A DNA stretch of 64,000 nt from Lachnospiraceae bacterium (GCA_022510565.1 JAFLTE010000005.1:62001-126000), one strand, 5' to 3'; positions 53,134 through 63,542 are shown, numbered from the stretch's first letter. Translations and numbers: made by a program. Notes: generated by a model not told the origin, from the letters alone.

Positions 53134-53736
53134 ATGAGCAGCAGAATTGAACAGTTGATTGATGAAATTGAAGATTATATTGACGGCTGCAAGTATCAGC
53201 CTCTATCCAAAACGAATATTATCGTCAATAAGGAAGAGATTGATGAACTTTTGCGTGAGCTGCGCATGAAGACACCGGATGAGATTAAGCGCTATCAGAA
53301 GATTATCACCAATAAGGAGGCAATCTTGAATGATGCACGTGCCAAGGCAGAGGCCCTAATTAAGGATGCGACAGCACAGACGACAGAGCTGATTAATGAG
53401 CATGAAATCATGCAGCAGGCTTATGCGCAAGCCAATGAGGTTGTGCGGATGGCGACGATGCAGGCGCAGGAGATTCTCAATACTGCCACGGCGGAGGCCA
53501 ACGGTGTCAGAACATCTGCCATGCAGTATCTGGATGATATGTTGGCAAACCTGGAGAGTGCCATGACGGCAACACTGGCGACGACAACCGAGCATTACGA
53601 GAGTTTCTTCAACACGATCAGCGGCTATAATGAGACTGTCAAAGCAAACCGTGCAGAGCTTCGTCCGGCACAGGTGGAGCAGATGCTCAAGGAAGCGGAA
53701 GGCGATGGAGAACCTGCCGAGTTGGATTTAATGTAA
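53134..53736 (+). CDS. Coiled-coil, ATPase-subunit-like protein
   Basis: A 200-residue, Ala/Glu-rich helical protein. From about 55 to 165 it is a long coiled coil with ARAKAEALIKDATAQTTELI and EVVRMATMQAQEILNTATAE, resembling V-ATPase subunit H/E-like stalk proteins and DivIVA-type helices. It has no membrane segment. Proteins of this kind are often found next to coaD in Clostridia, but the role is not known. It starts eight bases after coaD. The Glu-rich end precedes a terminator. Confidence 0.7.
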   Translation: MSSRIEQLIDEIEDYIDGCKYQPLSKTNIIVNKEEIDELLRELRMKTPDEIKRYQKIITNKEAILNDARAKAEALIKDATAQTTELINEHEIMQQAYAQANEVVRMATMQAQEILNTATAEANGVRTSAMQYLDDMLANLESAMTATLATTTEHYESFFNTISGYNETVKANRAELRPAQVEQMLKEAEGDGEPAELDLM

Positions 53737-53781
53737 GTATTACATAAGCGGTGCGTGCGCCGAACATAATGAAATGATTGC

Positions 53782-53810
53782 AAGCCGGTTTTTAGAAACC
53801 GGCTTGTTTA
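53782..53810 (+). terminator. Rho-independent terminator
   Basis: AAGCCGGTTT pairs with AAACCGGCTT, a perfect 10-bp stem with loop TTAG, followed by GTTTA. It ends the rsmD-coaD unit before the amidase gene. Confidence 0.85.
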
Positions 53811-53869
53811 GGTAAAAAGTGCCATATGACTTGTATATGGCAGGTTGTAAAATATTAAGGGTGGTTATT

Positions 53870-55309
53870 GTGAAAAAAGGAAATCATAGGTTTTTGATTA
53901 AAGTATGCAAGACAATAGAAGATTTCGTTATTTTGCTGGCAGTGATTCTGAGTGTAGGGAGCGGAATGTACGGTTATGCTGTTCATGCGCAGGAGCAGGA
54001 ACCGGACAGTGTCAGCGTCGGTGAGCAGGAGCTTCTTCCGGGTTTAGAGGAGAAGCCGATTGTGGTCGTCATAGACCCCGGGCACGGTGGAGAGAATCTG
54101 GGTGGACAGTATGAGGATTACACAGAGAAGGAAATGACCTTAATTACTGCCAACGCCATGAAGGAAGAACTGGAAAAGTATGAGGGAATCACCGTGTACA
54201 TGACCAGAACCGGCGATCAGGATCTCGGTCTGGACGAGCGTTGTGCCTATGCGGAGATCATGGATGCGGACTTTTTATTCTGTCTGCATTATAATCTGTC
54301 CGGAGAGCATACGCTGTTCGGCGCGGAGTGCTGGATTTCCGCCTTCGGTGAAAATTACAGCAAGGGATACAGTTTTGCAAGCGTGGAAATTGATATGCTG
54401 CAGGAACTGGGGCTGTATTCAAGAGGTATCAAGACAAGACTGAATGATAGAGGAACCGATTATTACGGCATTCTCCGGCACTCTGTGGAGCGGAATGTTC
54501 CCTGCGTGCTGATAGAACATTGCCATCTTGATCAAGAGAATGATAAGCCGTTTTACGACCATAATGAGAAATTAAAAACATTCGGAAGACTGGACGCTAC
54601 GGCTGTGGCTAAATATTTCGGGCTTCGCTCTGAGGAATTAGGCGTGGATTACAGTGATTACGTGAATGTGTCAGTACCTGTGCCGTCTCAGGTGGTCGCG
54701 CCGGACAGAACCGAGCCGGATATCTGTATGATTGAAGTAGTTGAGCAGAATGTGGGAAACGGCGAGGTGACGGTTGAGGTGTCCGCTGCCGACTATGACA
54801 GCGGAATGCTGTACTATACTTACAGTTATGATAATGGTGAACATTTTTCGGAACTTCAGAGATGGCCGGACAAGTCCGTGGATACTTTCCGGTTTACCAT
54901 GCAGGTGCCGCCTCATGTCGTGCCACAGATTGTGGTAAACGGTTACAACGGCTATGACTTGTATACTACCAGCAACATGATTTCTCTGCCCTCCATGGAT
55001 TATAAGACAGAGGAAGAAATTGCTGCCGAGTTAGCTGAAAAGGAAGCGTTGGAAAGCGCGTCGCGTGAAATGGCAGAGGGGCAGGAGATGAATGTCACGC
55101 AGAAGCCTCGTGATGTCAATGTCATAGAAATAGATACAGATGAGCATGAGCCTATAACATTTACTTATTTTCTGGCAGTATGTGGTGTGTGTGCGTTGCT
55201 TGTACTGAGTATGATACTTTCCATGATATTGATTCTGCGCGGCAGGAAACGCCGCAGAAGGCACAGAAAACCGGAAGTGAGCGCAAAGTCAGAGGAAATA
55301 GATGATTAG
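53870..55309 (+). CDS. N-acetylmuramoyl-L-alanine amidase, membrane-anchored
   Basis: About 479 residues. An N-terminal signal/anchor segment (about 20-44) leads to an Amidase_3 domain with zinc and catalytic residues visible: His in VVIDPGHGGENLG, Glu in DYTEKEMTLITA, His in FCLHYNLS and the catalytic Glu in VLIEHCHLD. An immunoglobulin-like segment (about 285-385) is followed by a helical linker, a second membrane segment (about 432-458) and a basic tail (GRKRRRRHRK). Such enzymes cut the amide between MurNAc and the peptide. GTG 53870 has AGGGTGG upstream. The 3' end overlaps ylbJ by 21 bases, convergently. Confidence 0.85.
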   Translation: MKKGNHRFLIKVCKTIEDFVILLAVILSVGSGMYGYAVHAQEQEPDSVSVGEQELLPGLEEKPIVVVIDPGHGGENLGGQYEDYTEKEMTLITANAMKEELEKYEGITVYMTRTGDQDLGLDERCAYAEIMDADFLFCLHYNLSGEHTLFGAECWISAFGENYSKGYSFASVEIDMLQELGLYSRGIKTRLNDRGTDYYGILRHSVERNVPCVLIEHCHLDQENDKPFYDHNEKLKTFGRLDATAVAKYFGLRSEELGVDYSDYVNVSVPVPSQVVAPDRTEPDICMIEVVEQNVGNGEVTVEVSAADYDSGMLYYTYSYDNGEHFSELQRWPDKSVDTFRFTMQVPPHVVPQIVVNGYNGYDLYTTSNMISLPSMDYKTEEEIAAELAEKEALESASREMAEGQEMNVTQKPRDVNVIEIDTDEHEPITFTYFLAVCGVCALLVLSMILSMILILRGRKRRRRHRKPEVSAKSEEIDD

Positions 55310-56281
55310 ATAACACAGTGCAGTGAGCGCAGTCTGAACCACTTTGTGGAAGATATAGCTGCGCACGGACAAGTCTGTCCGGCTAATCATACTGTAAGTC
55401 TGAGCGATGCATGAAAAACCTCCAAAAGGAAGCAGTATCAAAATCGGATAGTAAAGCGACTGGCCGGAATGATTAATACCGCTCGTGATTTCCAGTATGC
55501 ATTGATATAGATTCAATAAGTCCGTGCTGACATGACGGAAGGGAACAAAGACTATGTTGAGCAGATTGAAAAACACCATATAGCCGCCCAACTTGGCGAT
55601 TCCGATAAGCCCCGACAATACGGAGGAGTCGATAGCAGCCGGGAGGGACATGCGGGAAATGGTTTTATGTATATCGTTGGCGGTATCACCGCTATTGGGA
55701 ACACTGAGAATATTGGCGTGACTGTGTTGTGTGTTTCGGCGGTGAAATTGTATTGGCAAGCGAAACAATAATAAAGGGATGCGAAAGAGTATGAATCCGT
55801 ATAACAGCGGAATGCCGTACATAATCAGCAATGGAATTAAGGGGTTTTTTATACCAAGTACGGGAATCACATAGCTTAGAAAGTAAATAGGACCGATATT
55901 ATTGCAAAAATACAGCAGTTTTGAACTTTCTTCACGGGATAGTCTACCGGATTCACAGAGTTCTCCCACAATTCGCGCACCCATTGGAAATCCGCACAAA
56001 AATCCCATAATAATCGTGTAGGAGCCGTTTTTTGATGTGCCGAACAATCGATGCAGCAGTGGGTGAAGTACAGTGACGAAGTTTTCCGTCAGTTCCATGC
56101 GAATCATAATGCCGGACAGAATCATAAAAGGTAGCAGTGTGGGCACCATTTTTGTGAGCCATAGATTTAGTCCGGTGGCAGCATATTCCAAAGAGAGCGC
56201 GGGATATCGAAGCATAAGAACAATTAAGTATATAGATATCCCCGTAAAGAGAAGACGGTAGAAGTTATCAATCTTACGCAT
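55289..56281 (-). CDS. ylbJ: Sporulation membrane protein YlbJ
   Basis: A 330-residue integral membrane protein with about eight hydrophobic segments. The GFLCGFPMGARIVGELCESG and EESSKLLYFCNNIGPIYFLS stretches and FGGFSCIAQTYSM near the C-terminus match the YlbJ family of sporulation proteins that contain nucleoside-recognition (Gate) domains. In Bacillus it is a sigma-E gene needed for heat-resistant spores, and coaD is nearby as here. AAAAAGGA precedes the ATG on the minus strand. Confidence 0.88.
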   Translation of the reverse strand: MRKIDNFYRLLFTGISIYLIVLMLRYPALSLEYAATGLNLWLTKMVPTLLPFMILSGIMIRMELTENFVTVLHPLLHRLFGTSKNGSYTIIMGFLCGFPMGARIVGELCESGRLSREESSKLLYFCNNIGPIYFLSYVIPVLGIKNPLIPLLIMYGIPLLYGFILFRIPLLLFRLPIQFHRRNTQHSHANILSVPNSGDTANDIHKTISRMSLPAAIDSSVLSGLIGIAKLGGYMVFFNLLNIVFVPFRHVSTDLLNLYQCILEITSGINHSGQSLYYPILILLPFGGFSCIAQTYSMISRTDLSVRSYIFHKVVQTALTALCYLIIYFL

Positions 56282-56362
56282 GGTTGTGGGTCCTTTTTAA
56301 GGATACAGCTTATCTATATATATTCTGAAATATACATTGGTATACACGATAAAGGAAAAACC

Positions 56363-57061
56363 ATGAGACTTGACAAATTTCTGTGTGATTGCCGATTAGG
56401 CACACGCAGCCAAGTTAAAAAGGATATTAAGGCGGGGCTTGTGACCGTCAATGATGTGAAGGTACTGAAGCCGGAGCAGCATATTGACGAGCATACAGAC
56501 TGTATACACTATAAAGGGCAGCAATGTGTCTACGAAGAATTTGTATATTATATGCTGCACAAGCCGTCGGGACTGGTTTCTGCAACGGAGGATAAACATG
56601 AACAGACAGTAATTGACTTATTCAGTCAAGAAGGGCGAGACGACTTATTTCCGGTGGGCAGACTGGACAAGGATGCGGAAGGTCTCCTCCTGATTACCAA
56701 TGACGGCGCGCTGGCGCATGCATTATTGTCCCCTGCAAAACACGTGGAAAAGGAATATGAGTGTCATTTGGCGAAATCCTTTGATAACATACAGAAATCG
56801 CAGCTTGAACAAGGTGTGGACATCGGTGAAAAGGCGATGACAAAGCCTGCTGTGGTACATATTCTGGATGAAAAGAGGATTACCCTGACAATCATCGAGG
56901 GCAAGTTTCATCAGGTTAAGCGTATGTTGTATGCCGTGGGCAACGAAGTTGTCTATCTTAAAAGACTTCGCATGGGGACGCTCACATTGGATCAAGAGCT
57001 TCCTAAGGGGAGTTATCGCAGACTGACAGAGGAAGAAACGGAGAATTTACGGAAATGTTAG
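56363..57061 (+). CDS. 16S rRNA pseudouridine synthase (RsuA/RluB family)
   Basis: A 232-residue protein. An N-terminal S4 RNA-binding domain (MRLDKFLCDCRLGTRSQVKK) is followed by a pseudouridine synthase core with the catalytic Asp in FPVGRLDKDAEGLLLITND and the C-terminal EGKFHQVKRMLYAVGNEV. The best fit is RsuA (16S U516), but RluB/E/F are possible. AAAGGA precedes the ATG. Its end overlaps the HAD gene by seven bases. Confidence 0.9.
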   Translation: MRLDKFLCDCRLGTRSQVKKDIKAGLVTVNDVKVLKPEQHIDEHTDCIHYKGQQCVYEEFVYYMLHKPSGLVSATEDKHEQTVIDLFSQEGRDDLFPVGRLDKDAEGLLLITNDGALAHALLSPAKHVEKEYECHLAKSFDNIQKSQLEQGVDIGEKAMTKPAVVHILDEKRITLTIIEGKFHQVKRMLYAVGNEVVYLKRLRMGTLTLDQELPKGSYRRLTEEETENLRKC

Positions 57062-57714
57062 AGGCTGTTATATTTGATTTGGACGGTTCCATGGTTGATT
57101 CCATGTGGATGTGGAGAGCCATAGACATAGAATATCTTGGCAGGTTCGGTATAGAACTGCCGGAGAATCTGCAGGCATGTATCGAAGGGATGAGCTTCAG
57201 CGAGACGGCAGTTTATTTTAAGGAGCGTTTTCGTCTTCCCGACGACCTTGACACGATTAAGGCGGACTGGAACCAGATGGCATGGGACAAGTATACATAC
57301 GAAGTTCCGGTAAAAGAGGGTGTGACGGAACTGCTGCAGTATTGCATGAACCACGGAATTAAGGTGGGGATTGCCACAAGCAATTCAAGAGAGCTGGTTG
57401 AAAATGTGGTGAAGGCACGTCACTTAGATCAGTATTTTGATTGTATTATGACAGGGTGTGATGTGGCGAAAGGAAAGCCTGCGCCCGACATTTATCTTGC
57501 TGTGGCGAAAGAACTTAATGTGTCACCTGGTAACTGCCTTGTATTTGAGGACATTATACCGGGTATTCAGGCGGGCAAGGCCGCAGGAATGCGTGTATGT
57601 GCAGTCTACGATAAATATTCGGAGCATCAGGACGAGGAAAAGCATCGTTTGGCGGATTACTATACATATCACTTTAAGGAGTTATTGGAAGATGGGATTC
57701 TTACCGATTTCTAA
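57055..57714 (+). CDS. HAD-family phosphatase/beta-phosphoglucomutase-like
   Basis: A 219-residue HAD hydrolase, subfamily IA. Motif I is [13 protein letters not shown], motif II is [11 protein letters not shown], motif III with K is GKPAPDIYL and motif IV is [11 protein letters not shown] helical cap (about 16-85) fits phosphoglycolate phosphatase or beta-phosphoglucomutase-like enzymes. The substrate is unknown. The last 23 bases overlap the ygiQ start. Confidence 0.9.
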   Translation: MLEAVIFDLDGSMVDSMWMWRAIDIEYLGRFGIELPENLQACIEGMSFSETAVYFKERFRLPDDLDTIKADWNQMAWDKYTYEVPVKEGVTELLQYCMNHGIKVGIATSNSRELVENVVKARHLDQYFDCIMTGCDVAKGKPAPDIYLAVAKELNVSPGNCLVFEDIIPGIQAGKAAGMRVCAVYDKYSEHQDEEKHRLADYYTYHFKELLEDGILTDF

Positions 57715-59599
57715 AGAGGACATGGCAAAACAGGGTATAGAGCAGCTGGATTTTGTTTATGTCATTGGGGATGCCTATGTGGATCACCCGTCTTTCGGGC
57801 ATGCCATTATCAGCAGAGTGCTGCAGTCCCACGGTTACAGTGTAGGAATCATTTCGCAACCGGACTGGAAGGATGAGAATAGTATTACGATTCTGGGTAA
57901 GCCCAGACTTGGGTTTCTTATTTCCGGCGGCAATATGGATTCTATGGTCAACCACTATTATGTGTCCGGTAAGCATCGGCCAAATGATGCTTATACACCG
58001 GGCGGCGAAGCTTACAAAAGACCGGACCATGCCACAGTAGTCTATGGAAATCTGATTCGCAGGGTATATAAGGACAGCCCCGTCATCCTCGGAGGAATTG
58101 AGGCGAGTCTCAGAAGGATGGCGCACTACGATTATTGGTCAGACAGTTTTAAACGTTCTATTCTCTTGGACAGTCAAGCGGACTTGCTTTCTTACGGGAT
58201 GGGGGAAAAATCCATTGTAGAAATTGCAGATGCTCTTGCAAGCGGCATTGCGGTAAAGGACATAACGTTTATTGCGGGAACCGTTTACAAGACCAAGACG
58301 ATTGAACATATATATGACGGCGAGACGCTTCCCTCATATGAGGTTATGAAAGAAGAACCCGCAAAATACGCGGAGAGTTTTAATATTCAGTACTGTAATA
58401 CGGACCCTTTTACGGGAAAAACACTGATTGAACCATATCCCAACGGTATCTATGTGGTACAGAATCCACCTGCCAAGCCACTCACAACGGAGGAAATGGA
58501 TGCGGTTTATGAATTACCGTATATGCGAACCTATCACCCGTCCTATGAGTCACTTGGCGGCGTTCCTGCGATTGCGGAGATTAAATTTTCGCTGGTCAGC
58601 AACAGAGGGTGTTTCGGCGGCTGTAATTTCTGTGCACTTACTTTCCATCAGGGCAGAATTGTTCAGATGAGAAGCCATGAATCCATTGTGCGGGAAGCTG
58701 AGTCGATGACACAGGATCCCGATTTTAAGGGGTATATTCATGATGTGGGCGGACCGACGGCGAATTTCCGGCATCCTTCCTGTGAGAAACAGATGACGCA
58801 GGGGGTTTGTAAGAACAGGCAATGCCTTTTCCCGGAGCCCTGTCCCAATCTGAAGGTAGATCATTCCGATTACCTTAGTCTGCTCCGTAAACTGCGAGCG
58901 CTTCCGGGAGTTAAAAAGGTGTTCATCCGTTCCGGGATTCGGTTTGATTATCTGTTAGCGGACTCCGATGATACCTTTTTCCGCGAACTGGTGGAACATC
59001 ATGTGAGTGGACAGCTTAAGGTAGCACCTGAACATATTTCGGATGCGGTTCTTTCTAAGCTTGGCAAACCTAAGAAACAGGTTTATGAGCGTTTTGTAAA
59101 AAAATATGATAAAATAAATGAACAGCTGGGCAAAAAGCAATTTTTGGTACCGTATCTGATGTCGTCCCACCCGGGTTCTACGCTCAAAGAGGCCATTGAA
59201 CTGGCAGAGTATCTGCGGGATTTAGGCTATATGCCGGAGCAGGTACAGGATTTTTATCCTACGCCCTCCACGGTGTCTACAGTCATGTACTATACGGGAA
59301 TTGACCCGCGAAACGGCAAGAAAGTCTATGTCTGCCGCAATCCGCACGAAAAAGCGATGCAGAGGGCTCTGATTCAATACCGTAATCCGAATAATTATGA
59401 TCTTGTCAGGGAAGCACTGCTCAAAGGAGGGAGGGAGGATCTCGTCGGATTCGACAAGAAATGCCTTATCAGACCCAGAAAAATTGGTAATACTGCCCAC
59501 GATATGCATGCAGGATTGAAGAAATCAAATGCAGGAAATCCTGCATCCGGAAAAACGAAAAAGAAAAAAACAATCCGAAATATACATAAAAAAAAGTAA
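57692..59599 (+). CDS. ygiQ: YgiQ family radical SAM protein
   Basis: A 635-residue protein with the YgiQ layout: an N-terminal domain ([20 protein letters not shown]), then a radical SAM core. The iron-sulfur ligands are in [17 protein letters not shown] (C-x3-C-x2-C), followed by [16 protein letters not shown] and the [20 protein letters not shown] block. The C-terminus ends in a Lys-rich tail. ATG 57692 is used, with AAGGAG ten bases upstream; the open frame extends much earlier but through the HAD gene in another frame. Function is unknown. Confidence 0.93.
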   Translation: MGFLPISKEDMAKQGIEQLDFVYVIGDAYVDHPSFGHAIISRVLQSHGYSVGIISQPDWKDENSITILGKPRLGFLISGGNMDSMVNHYYVSGKHRPNDAYTPGGEAYKRPDHATVVYGNLIRRVYKDSPVILGGIEASLRRMAHYDYWSDSFKRSILLDSQADLLSYGMGEKSIVEIADALASGIAVKDITFIAGTVYKTKTIEHIYDGETLPSYEVMKEEPAKYAESFNIQYCNTDPFTGKTLIEPYPNGIYVVQNPPAKPLTTEEMDAVYELPYMRTYHPSYESLGGVPAIAEIKFSLVSNRGCFGGCNFCALTFHQGRIVQMRSHESIVREAESMTQDPDFKGYIHDVGGPTANFRHPSCEKQMTQGVCKNRQCLFPEPCPNLKVDHSDYLSLLRKLRALPGVKKVFIRSGIRFDYLLADSDDTFFRELVEHHVSGQLKVAPEHISDAVLSKLGKPKKQVYERFVKKYDKINEQLGKKQFLVPYLMSSHPGSTLKEAIELAEYLRDLGYMPEQVQDFYPTPSTVSTVMYYTGIDPRNGKKVYVCRNPHEKAMQRALIQYRNPNNYDLVREALLKGGREDLVGFDKKCLIRPRKIGNTAHDMHAGLKKSNAGNPASGKTKKKKTIRNIHKKK

Positions 59600-59797
59600 A
59601 TATGAATTCAAAATACAGATAATTGCATAACGATTGTTATTGCGTATGTGCGTGGATATTCCAGATTATTCCATATACTAACGGTGGTTTATTGGAACTG
59701 AAATTCATAATTTTACAGAATACGATAACACCCGTCGTTTTTAAGTGTTTTTAATAAGATTTTTCCATACTTTAGATAATTTGAATGGAGGGGAAGC

Positions 59798-60541
59798 ATG
59801 AATATCGCAATTATCACAGGCGCATCGTCCGGTATGGGCATGGAATTTGCAAGGCAGATTGACAAGCAGCTTAATAAAACCGACGAGATATGGCTTTTGG
59901 CGCGCAGAAAAGAACCTATGGAAGAGCTGGCGCACACTATGAGAATCAAGACAAAAGCGATTGTCGTCGATATAACGGAGGAAAAGGAGCTGCAGCAATT
60001 CGCAGAAGTACTGGCAATCAGTCAACCCAAGATTACTATGCTCGTTAATTGTGCAGGTACGGGATGGCATGGAGAGTTTTATGAACAGGGTGACGAGGAG
60101 ATTTCCGCCATGATTCGGTTAAATGTTATGGCTCTGACGAGGCTGACGAAAATGTGTCTGCCATATATGCGCAAGGGAAGTAAAATTGTACAGTTTGCGT
60201 CGGGCGCAGCGTTCGTGCCTCAGGCGAGATTCGCGATTTATGCCGCATCCAAGGCTTATGTCTATTCTTTTAGCATGGCTTTAAGAAAAGAATTGAAAAG
60301 ACGACGTATCGACGTAACCACAGTCTGTCCGGGTCCGGTAGACACGCCGTTTCTTGAGAGGGCATATGGGGATATGTCCCGTATGAGTAAGCTGAAGCGA
60401 CTGACCACGGTAAGTGCGTCGTGCGTGGTATCTAAGGCCATAGAGGACTGCAAAAGGGGCAGAGCCGTCTCGGTATGCGGTCTGCCAATGAAGGCGTTGT
60501 ATCTGGTGACACAAAGTGTACAGAACCTTGTATGCGCATGA
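59798..60541 (+). CDS. Short-chain dehydrogenase/reductase
   Basis: A 247-residue SDR. The cofactor motif is ITGASSGMGMEFARQI, NCAG follows, and the active-site pair is Tyr and Lys in YAASKAYVYS, with a Ser at FASGA. The long-chain DltE/YqjQ-like group fits. The substrate is unknown. GGAGGGGA precedes the ATG. The 198-base gap after ygiQ shows no other gene. Confidence 0.88.
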   Translation: MNIAIITGASSGMGMEFARQIDKQLNKTDEIWLLARRKEPMEELAHTMRIKTKAIVVDITEEKELQQFAEVLAISQPKITMLVNCAGTGWHGEFYEQGDEEISAMIRLNVMALTRLTKMCLPYMRKGSKIVQFASGAAFVPQARFAIYAASKAYVYSFSMALRKELKRRRIDVTTVCPGPVDTPFLERAYGDMSRMSKLKRLTTVSASCVVSKAIEDCKRGRAVSVCGLPMKALYLVTQSVQNLVCA

Positions 60542-60603
60542 AAAGTAAGCGACGATAACAATGCTGAGTAGTAAATGAATTGAGAATATGAGGATTAAGA
60601 AAA

Positions 60604-61074
60604 ATGGCAATTGAACGTGTAAAAGAGTATTTCAGACAATATGGTATGGAGAATCGCATCATCGAGCTGAAGGAGTCCAGCGCAACCGTTGAACTGGCAG
60701 CACAGGCGCTTGGCTGTGAGCCTGCGAGAATCGCTAAATCTCTTTCTTTTATGGTGGACGGAAAAGCAATTCTTGTAATCAGCGCAGGTGACGTTAAGGT
60801 GGATAATGCAAAATATAAGGCGGAGTTTGGTGCAAAGGCCAAGATGCTTACGGCAGAGGAAGTTGAGACGATGGTAGGACATGCAGTCGGTGGTGTCTGT
60901 CCTTTTGGCATCAATGAGGGCGTGACTGTTTATCTGGACGAGTCCCTGAAGCGGTTTCACACAGTATTTCCGGCGTGCGGCAGCGGAAACAGTGCCATAG
61001 AGCTGACGATTCCGGAGATGGAACAGTATTCCGGCTATGACAAATGGGTAGATGTATGCAAGTTGAGGGAGTAG
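60604..61074 (+). CDS. YbaK/EbsC-type aminoacyl-tRNA deacylase
   Basis: A 156-residue protein of the YbaK/ProX/EbsC family. RIAKSLSFMVDGKAILVISA carries the key Lys, and VGGVCPFGINEGVTVYLDES with FPACGSGNSAIELTI follows. These proteins hydrolyse misacylated tRNA such as Cys- or Ala-tRNA(Pro). The AAAATGG start sits in an AT-rich leader with a weak GAGG. It lies two bases before the next gene. Confidence 0.9.
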   Translation: MAIERVKEYFRQYGMENRIIELKESSATVELAAQALGCEPARIAKSLSFMVDGKAILVISAGDVKVDNAKYKAEFGAKAKMLTAEEVETMVGHAVGGVCPFGINEGVTVYLDESLKRFHTVFPACGSGNSAIELTIPEMEQYSGYDKWVDVCKLRE

Positions 61075-61075
61075 A

Positions 61076-61660
61076 ATGAGGACGAAAATGAAGACTCTGA
61101 TTATTAAGAAAGGTTCATACGGTTATATTAGGAATCACAAGGTTGTGACCGTGCTTCGTACACTTTTGTATTTTGTTGTAAGTATTGGTCTGTATGTGGT
61201 GGGCTATGTAACCACGGGAACGAACAGAAATCTCTTAACCATTGTGGCAGTACTGGGCTGTTTGCCTGCCTGCAAAAGCATGGTGAATTTTATTCTGTTT
61301 CTGCGGGCGACGGGATGCAGTGAGGAACTGAGGGATAAAGTGAGCGATTACGATGGGGAGTTGACAGTGTTTTACGATATGTACTTTACTTCCTATCAGA
61401 AAAATTATTCCATCAGTCATATGGTGTTAAAAGGGAACGTACTTTGTGGCATTACCGAGAACCCGAAATGCGACTGCAAGGCTGCGGAGGAACATCTGGA
61501 GCAGATGATGAAGCAGGAGGGAATCAAGAATATGACGGTTAAGATTTTCTCTCAGTGTGACAAATATATTGACCGACTGGGTCGGTTAATTAAATTGTCA
61601 GCGGATGAGCATAGGAGTCGTGAAGAAATTATCAACATGCTATATTCAATATCCATCTGA
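61076..61660 (+). CDS. Membrane protein of unknown function
   Basis: A 194-residue protein with two hydrophobic segments near the N-terminus (about 26-44 and 51-71), then a soluble helical domain ending in IDRLGRLIKLSADEHRSREE. No family is recognised. GAGGGAG lies close before ATG 61076; a second ATG is 12 bases downstream. It follows the ybaK-type gene by one base. Confidence 0.7.
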   Translation: MRTKMKTLIIKKGSYGYIRNHKVVTVLRTLLYFVVSIGLYVVGYVTTGTNRNLLTIVAVLGCLPACKSMVNFILFLRATGCSEELRDKVSDYDGELTVFYDMYFTSYQKNYSISHMVLKGNVLCGITENPKCDCKAAEEHLEQMMKQEGIKNMTVKIFSQCDKYIDRLGRLIKLSADEHRSREEIINMLYSISI

Positions 61661-61710
61661 TAAAAGTCATGTTGTGGCATTGGTTGATGTGATAAAAAAG
61701 GACTCATATA

Positions 61711-62832
61711 ATGTATCAGGTTAAAATTACACAAAAAGACGAGGGACAGCGGTTTGATAAGTACCTTCACAGGATTTTGCCTAAGGCCGGAAGCGGTTTT
61801 ATCTATAAGATGCTTCGCAAAAAGAATATTACCCTGAACGACAAGAAAGCCGACGGAAGTGAGCGTATTGCCGAGGGTGACAGCGTGACTGTTTATTTCT
61901 CGGACGAAACGCTGGCGAAGTTCATGGGTCGAAAAGTTACCGGTAGTAGGCATGGAGAAGACAAAACGGCGCGTATGGATCAAGAGAACAGCGTGGGTGC
62001 ACATACAACAGATTATGTGTTTGCCTATAAGGTACTTCAGGGCATACGTATTCTATATGAAAATGAACACCTTCTTATAGCCGATAAACCGGCGGGTGTT
62101 TTGTCTCAAAAGGCGGAACGGACGGACGTTTCCCTGAATGAATGGTTGATTGGTTATCTGCTGCAAAGCGGTGGTGTGACAGAGGATGACCTGACGTTAT
62201 ATAAACCCTCTGTATGTAATCGCCTAGACCGCAATACGAGCGGGATTGTCCTGTGCTCTAAAACACTCAAAGGAGCACAGATATTGGGTGATTTATTGAA
62301 AAATAGAACCCTTCATAAATATTATCGTCTGTATGTCAAGGGAACTGTTAAAGGCGAGCAGATGATTGAAGGGTATCTGACGAAAGATAAGGTACTCAAT
62401 ATAGTTCATATTGAACCTATAAATACCGGTAACTCTGCAGAAATGCATGAGACTGCACAAAAGCAAACGTATGCGGAACATAAGGAAATAAAGAGTCTTG
62501 AAGAAATCAGGCGCTCATATATAAAGACCGGATATAGACCCGTCAGTATAGAGAACGACAAAACCCTGCTGGAGGTGGAGCTTTATACCGGAAAGACTCA
62601 CCAGATTAGGGCGCATCTGGCAAGTATCGGACATCCTCTCTTAGGAGATCCGAAATACGGCGATAAGGCATGGAATGAAGAGTATCGGAAGAAATGTAAT
62701 GTCAGAGCGCAGCTTTTGCACGCCTATAAAGTGGTATTTCCGCAATTGGAAGAACCTTTTGAGGATATCAGCGGCAGAACTTTTATCTCTGAGCTTCCGG
62801 AAATCTTCCACAGTGTCTCTGACATGAAATGA
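61711..62832 (+). CDS. RluA-family 23S rRNA pseudouridine synthase
   Basis: A 373-residue protein. An S4 domain (about 1-70, QRFDKYLHRILPKAGSGFIY) is followed by a RluA core. The catalytic Asp is in CNRLDRNTSGIVLCSK, and LLEVELYTGKTHQIRAHLAS is the RNA-binding strand. A 30-residue insertion (about 235-270) interrupts the core. RluC/RluD-type activity is likely, but the target uridine cannot be stated. Confidence 0.88.
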   Translation: MYQVKITQKDEGQRFDKYLHRILPKAGSGFIYKMLRKKNITLNDKKADGSERIAEGDSVTVYFSDETLAKFMGRKVTGSRHGEDKTARMDQENSVGAHTTDYVFAYKVLQGIRILYENEHLLIADKPAGVLSQKAERTDVSLNEWLIGYLLQSGGVTEDDLTLYKPSVCNRLDRNTSGIVLCSKTLKGAQILGDLLKNRTLHKYYRLYVKGTVKGEQMIEGYLTKDKVLNIVHIEPINTGNSAEMHETAQKQTYAEHKEIKSLEEIRRSYIKTGYRPVSIENDKTLLEVELYTGKTHQIRAHLASIGHPLLGDPKYGDKAWNEEYRKKCNVRAQLLHAYKVVFPQLEEPFEDISGRTFISELPEIFHSVSDMK

Positions 62833-62915
62833 TACTGTAGAAAAAAGCAGTTTAGACAGAGGTCCTCATGAGTAGAGTACGTCGTTGAATTATTAGGCAT
62901 AAGAAGGAAATCAAC

Positions 62916-63452
62916 ATGGCAACATGGAACTCCCGCGGATTGCGCGGTTCAACTTTAGAAGATTTAATTAACCGAACCAACGAGAAGTATCGGGAAAACG
63001 GATTGGCACTTATTCAGAAGGTACCTACACCCATTACACCGATTAATATTGACAAGGAGAGCAGGCATATTACGCTTGCATATTTCGATCAAAAAAGTAC
63101 AGTGGATTATATCGGTGTGGTGCAGGGGATTCCGGTCTGCTTCGATGCCAAGGAATGTGCGGTGGACACTTTTTCCTTACAGAATATCCATGAGCATCAG
63201 GTGGAATTTATGGGGCAGTTCGAGAAGCAGAAGGGTATTGCCTTTTTCCTGATTTATTATTCACACAAGGATATTTTTTATTATTTGCCATATGAAATGC
63301 TGCGTTTCTTCTGGGATAGGGCGAAAGAAGGCGGCAGAAAAAGTTTCCGTTATGAAGAACTGAATCCGGAGTATATTTTACCGAAGAAACACGGAATTCT
63401 GGTTCCCTATCTGGATATGCTTCAGAAAGATTTGGATGACAGGGTTGAGTAG
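62916..63452 (+). CDS. recU: Holliday junction resolvase RecU
   Basis: A 178-residue RecU. SRGLRGSTLEDLINRTNEKY is the conserved start. The catalytic residues sit in KSTVDYIGVVQGIPVCFDAK followed by E, giving the D..E.K pattern of this endonuclease family. RecU cuts Holliday junctions in recombination and repair in Firmicutes. It is usually next to a penicillin-binding protein gene, but here the following gene is hisZ. Confidence 0.92.
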   Translation: MATWNSRGLRGSTLEDLINRTNEKYRENGLALIQKVPTPITPINIDKESRHITLAYFDQKSTVDYIGVVQGIPVCFDAKECAVDTFSLQNIHEHQVEFMGQFEKQKGIAFFLIYYSHKDIFYYLPYEMLRFFWDRAKEGGRKSFRYEELNPEYILPKKHGILVPYLDMLQKDLDDRVE

Positions 63453-63513
63453 AAAGTTGAAAATAGTACTGCCTGTAAGAAAAGACTATGCAGTGATTAT
63501 AAATAAAATTGAT

Positions 63514-63542
63514 TGACAAACACGTGTAAGTGCGTTATATTA
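63514..63542 (+). promoter_or_regulatory. Promoter of the histidine operon start (hisZ)
   Basis: TTGACA (63514-63519) and TATATT (63537-63542) with a 17-base spacer stand about 70 bases before hisZ. The leader contains a 12-base palindrome, CACTTTAAAGTG, but no T-box core was recognised. Confidence 0.75.
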
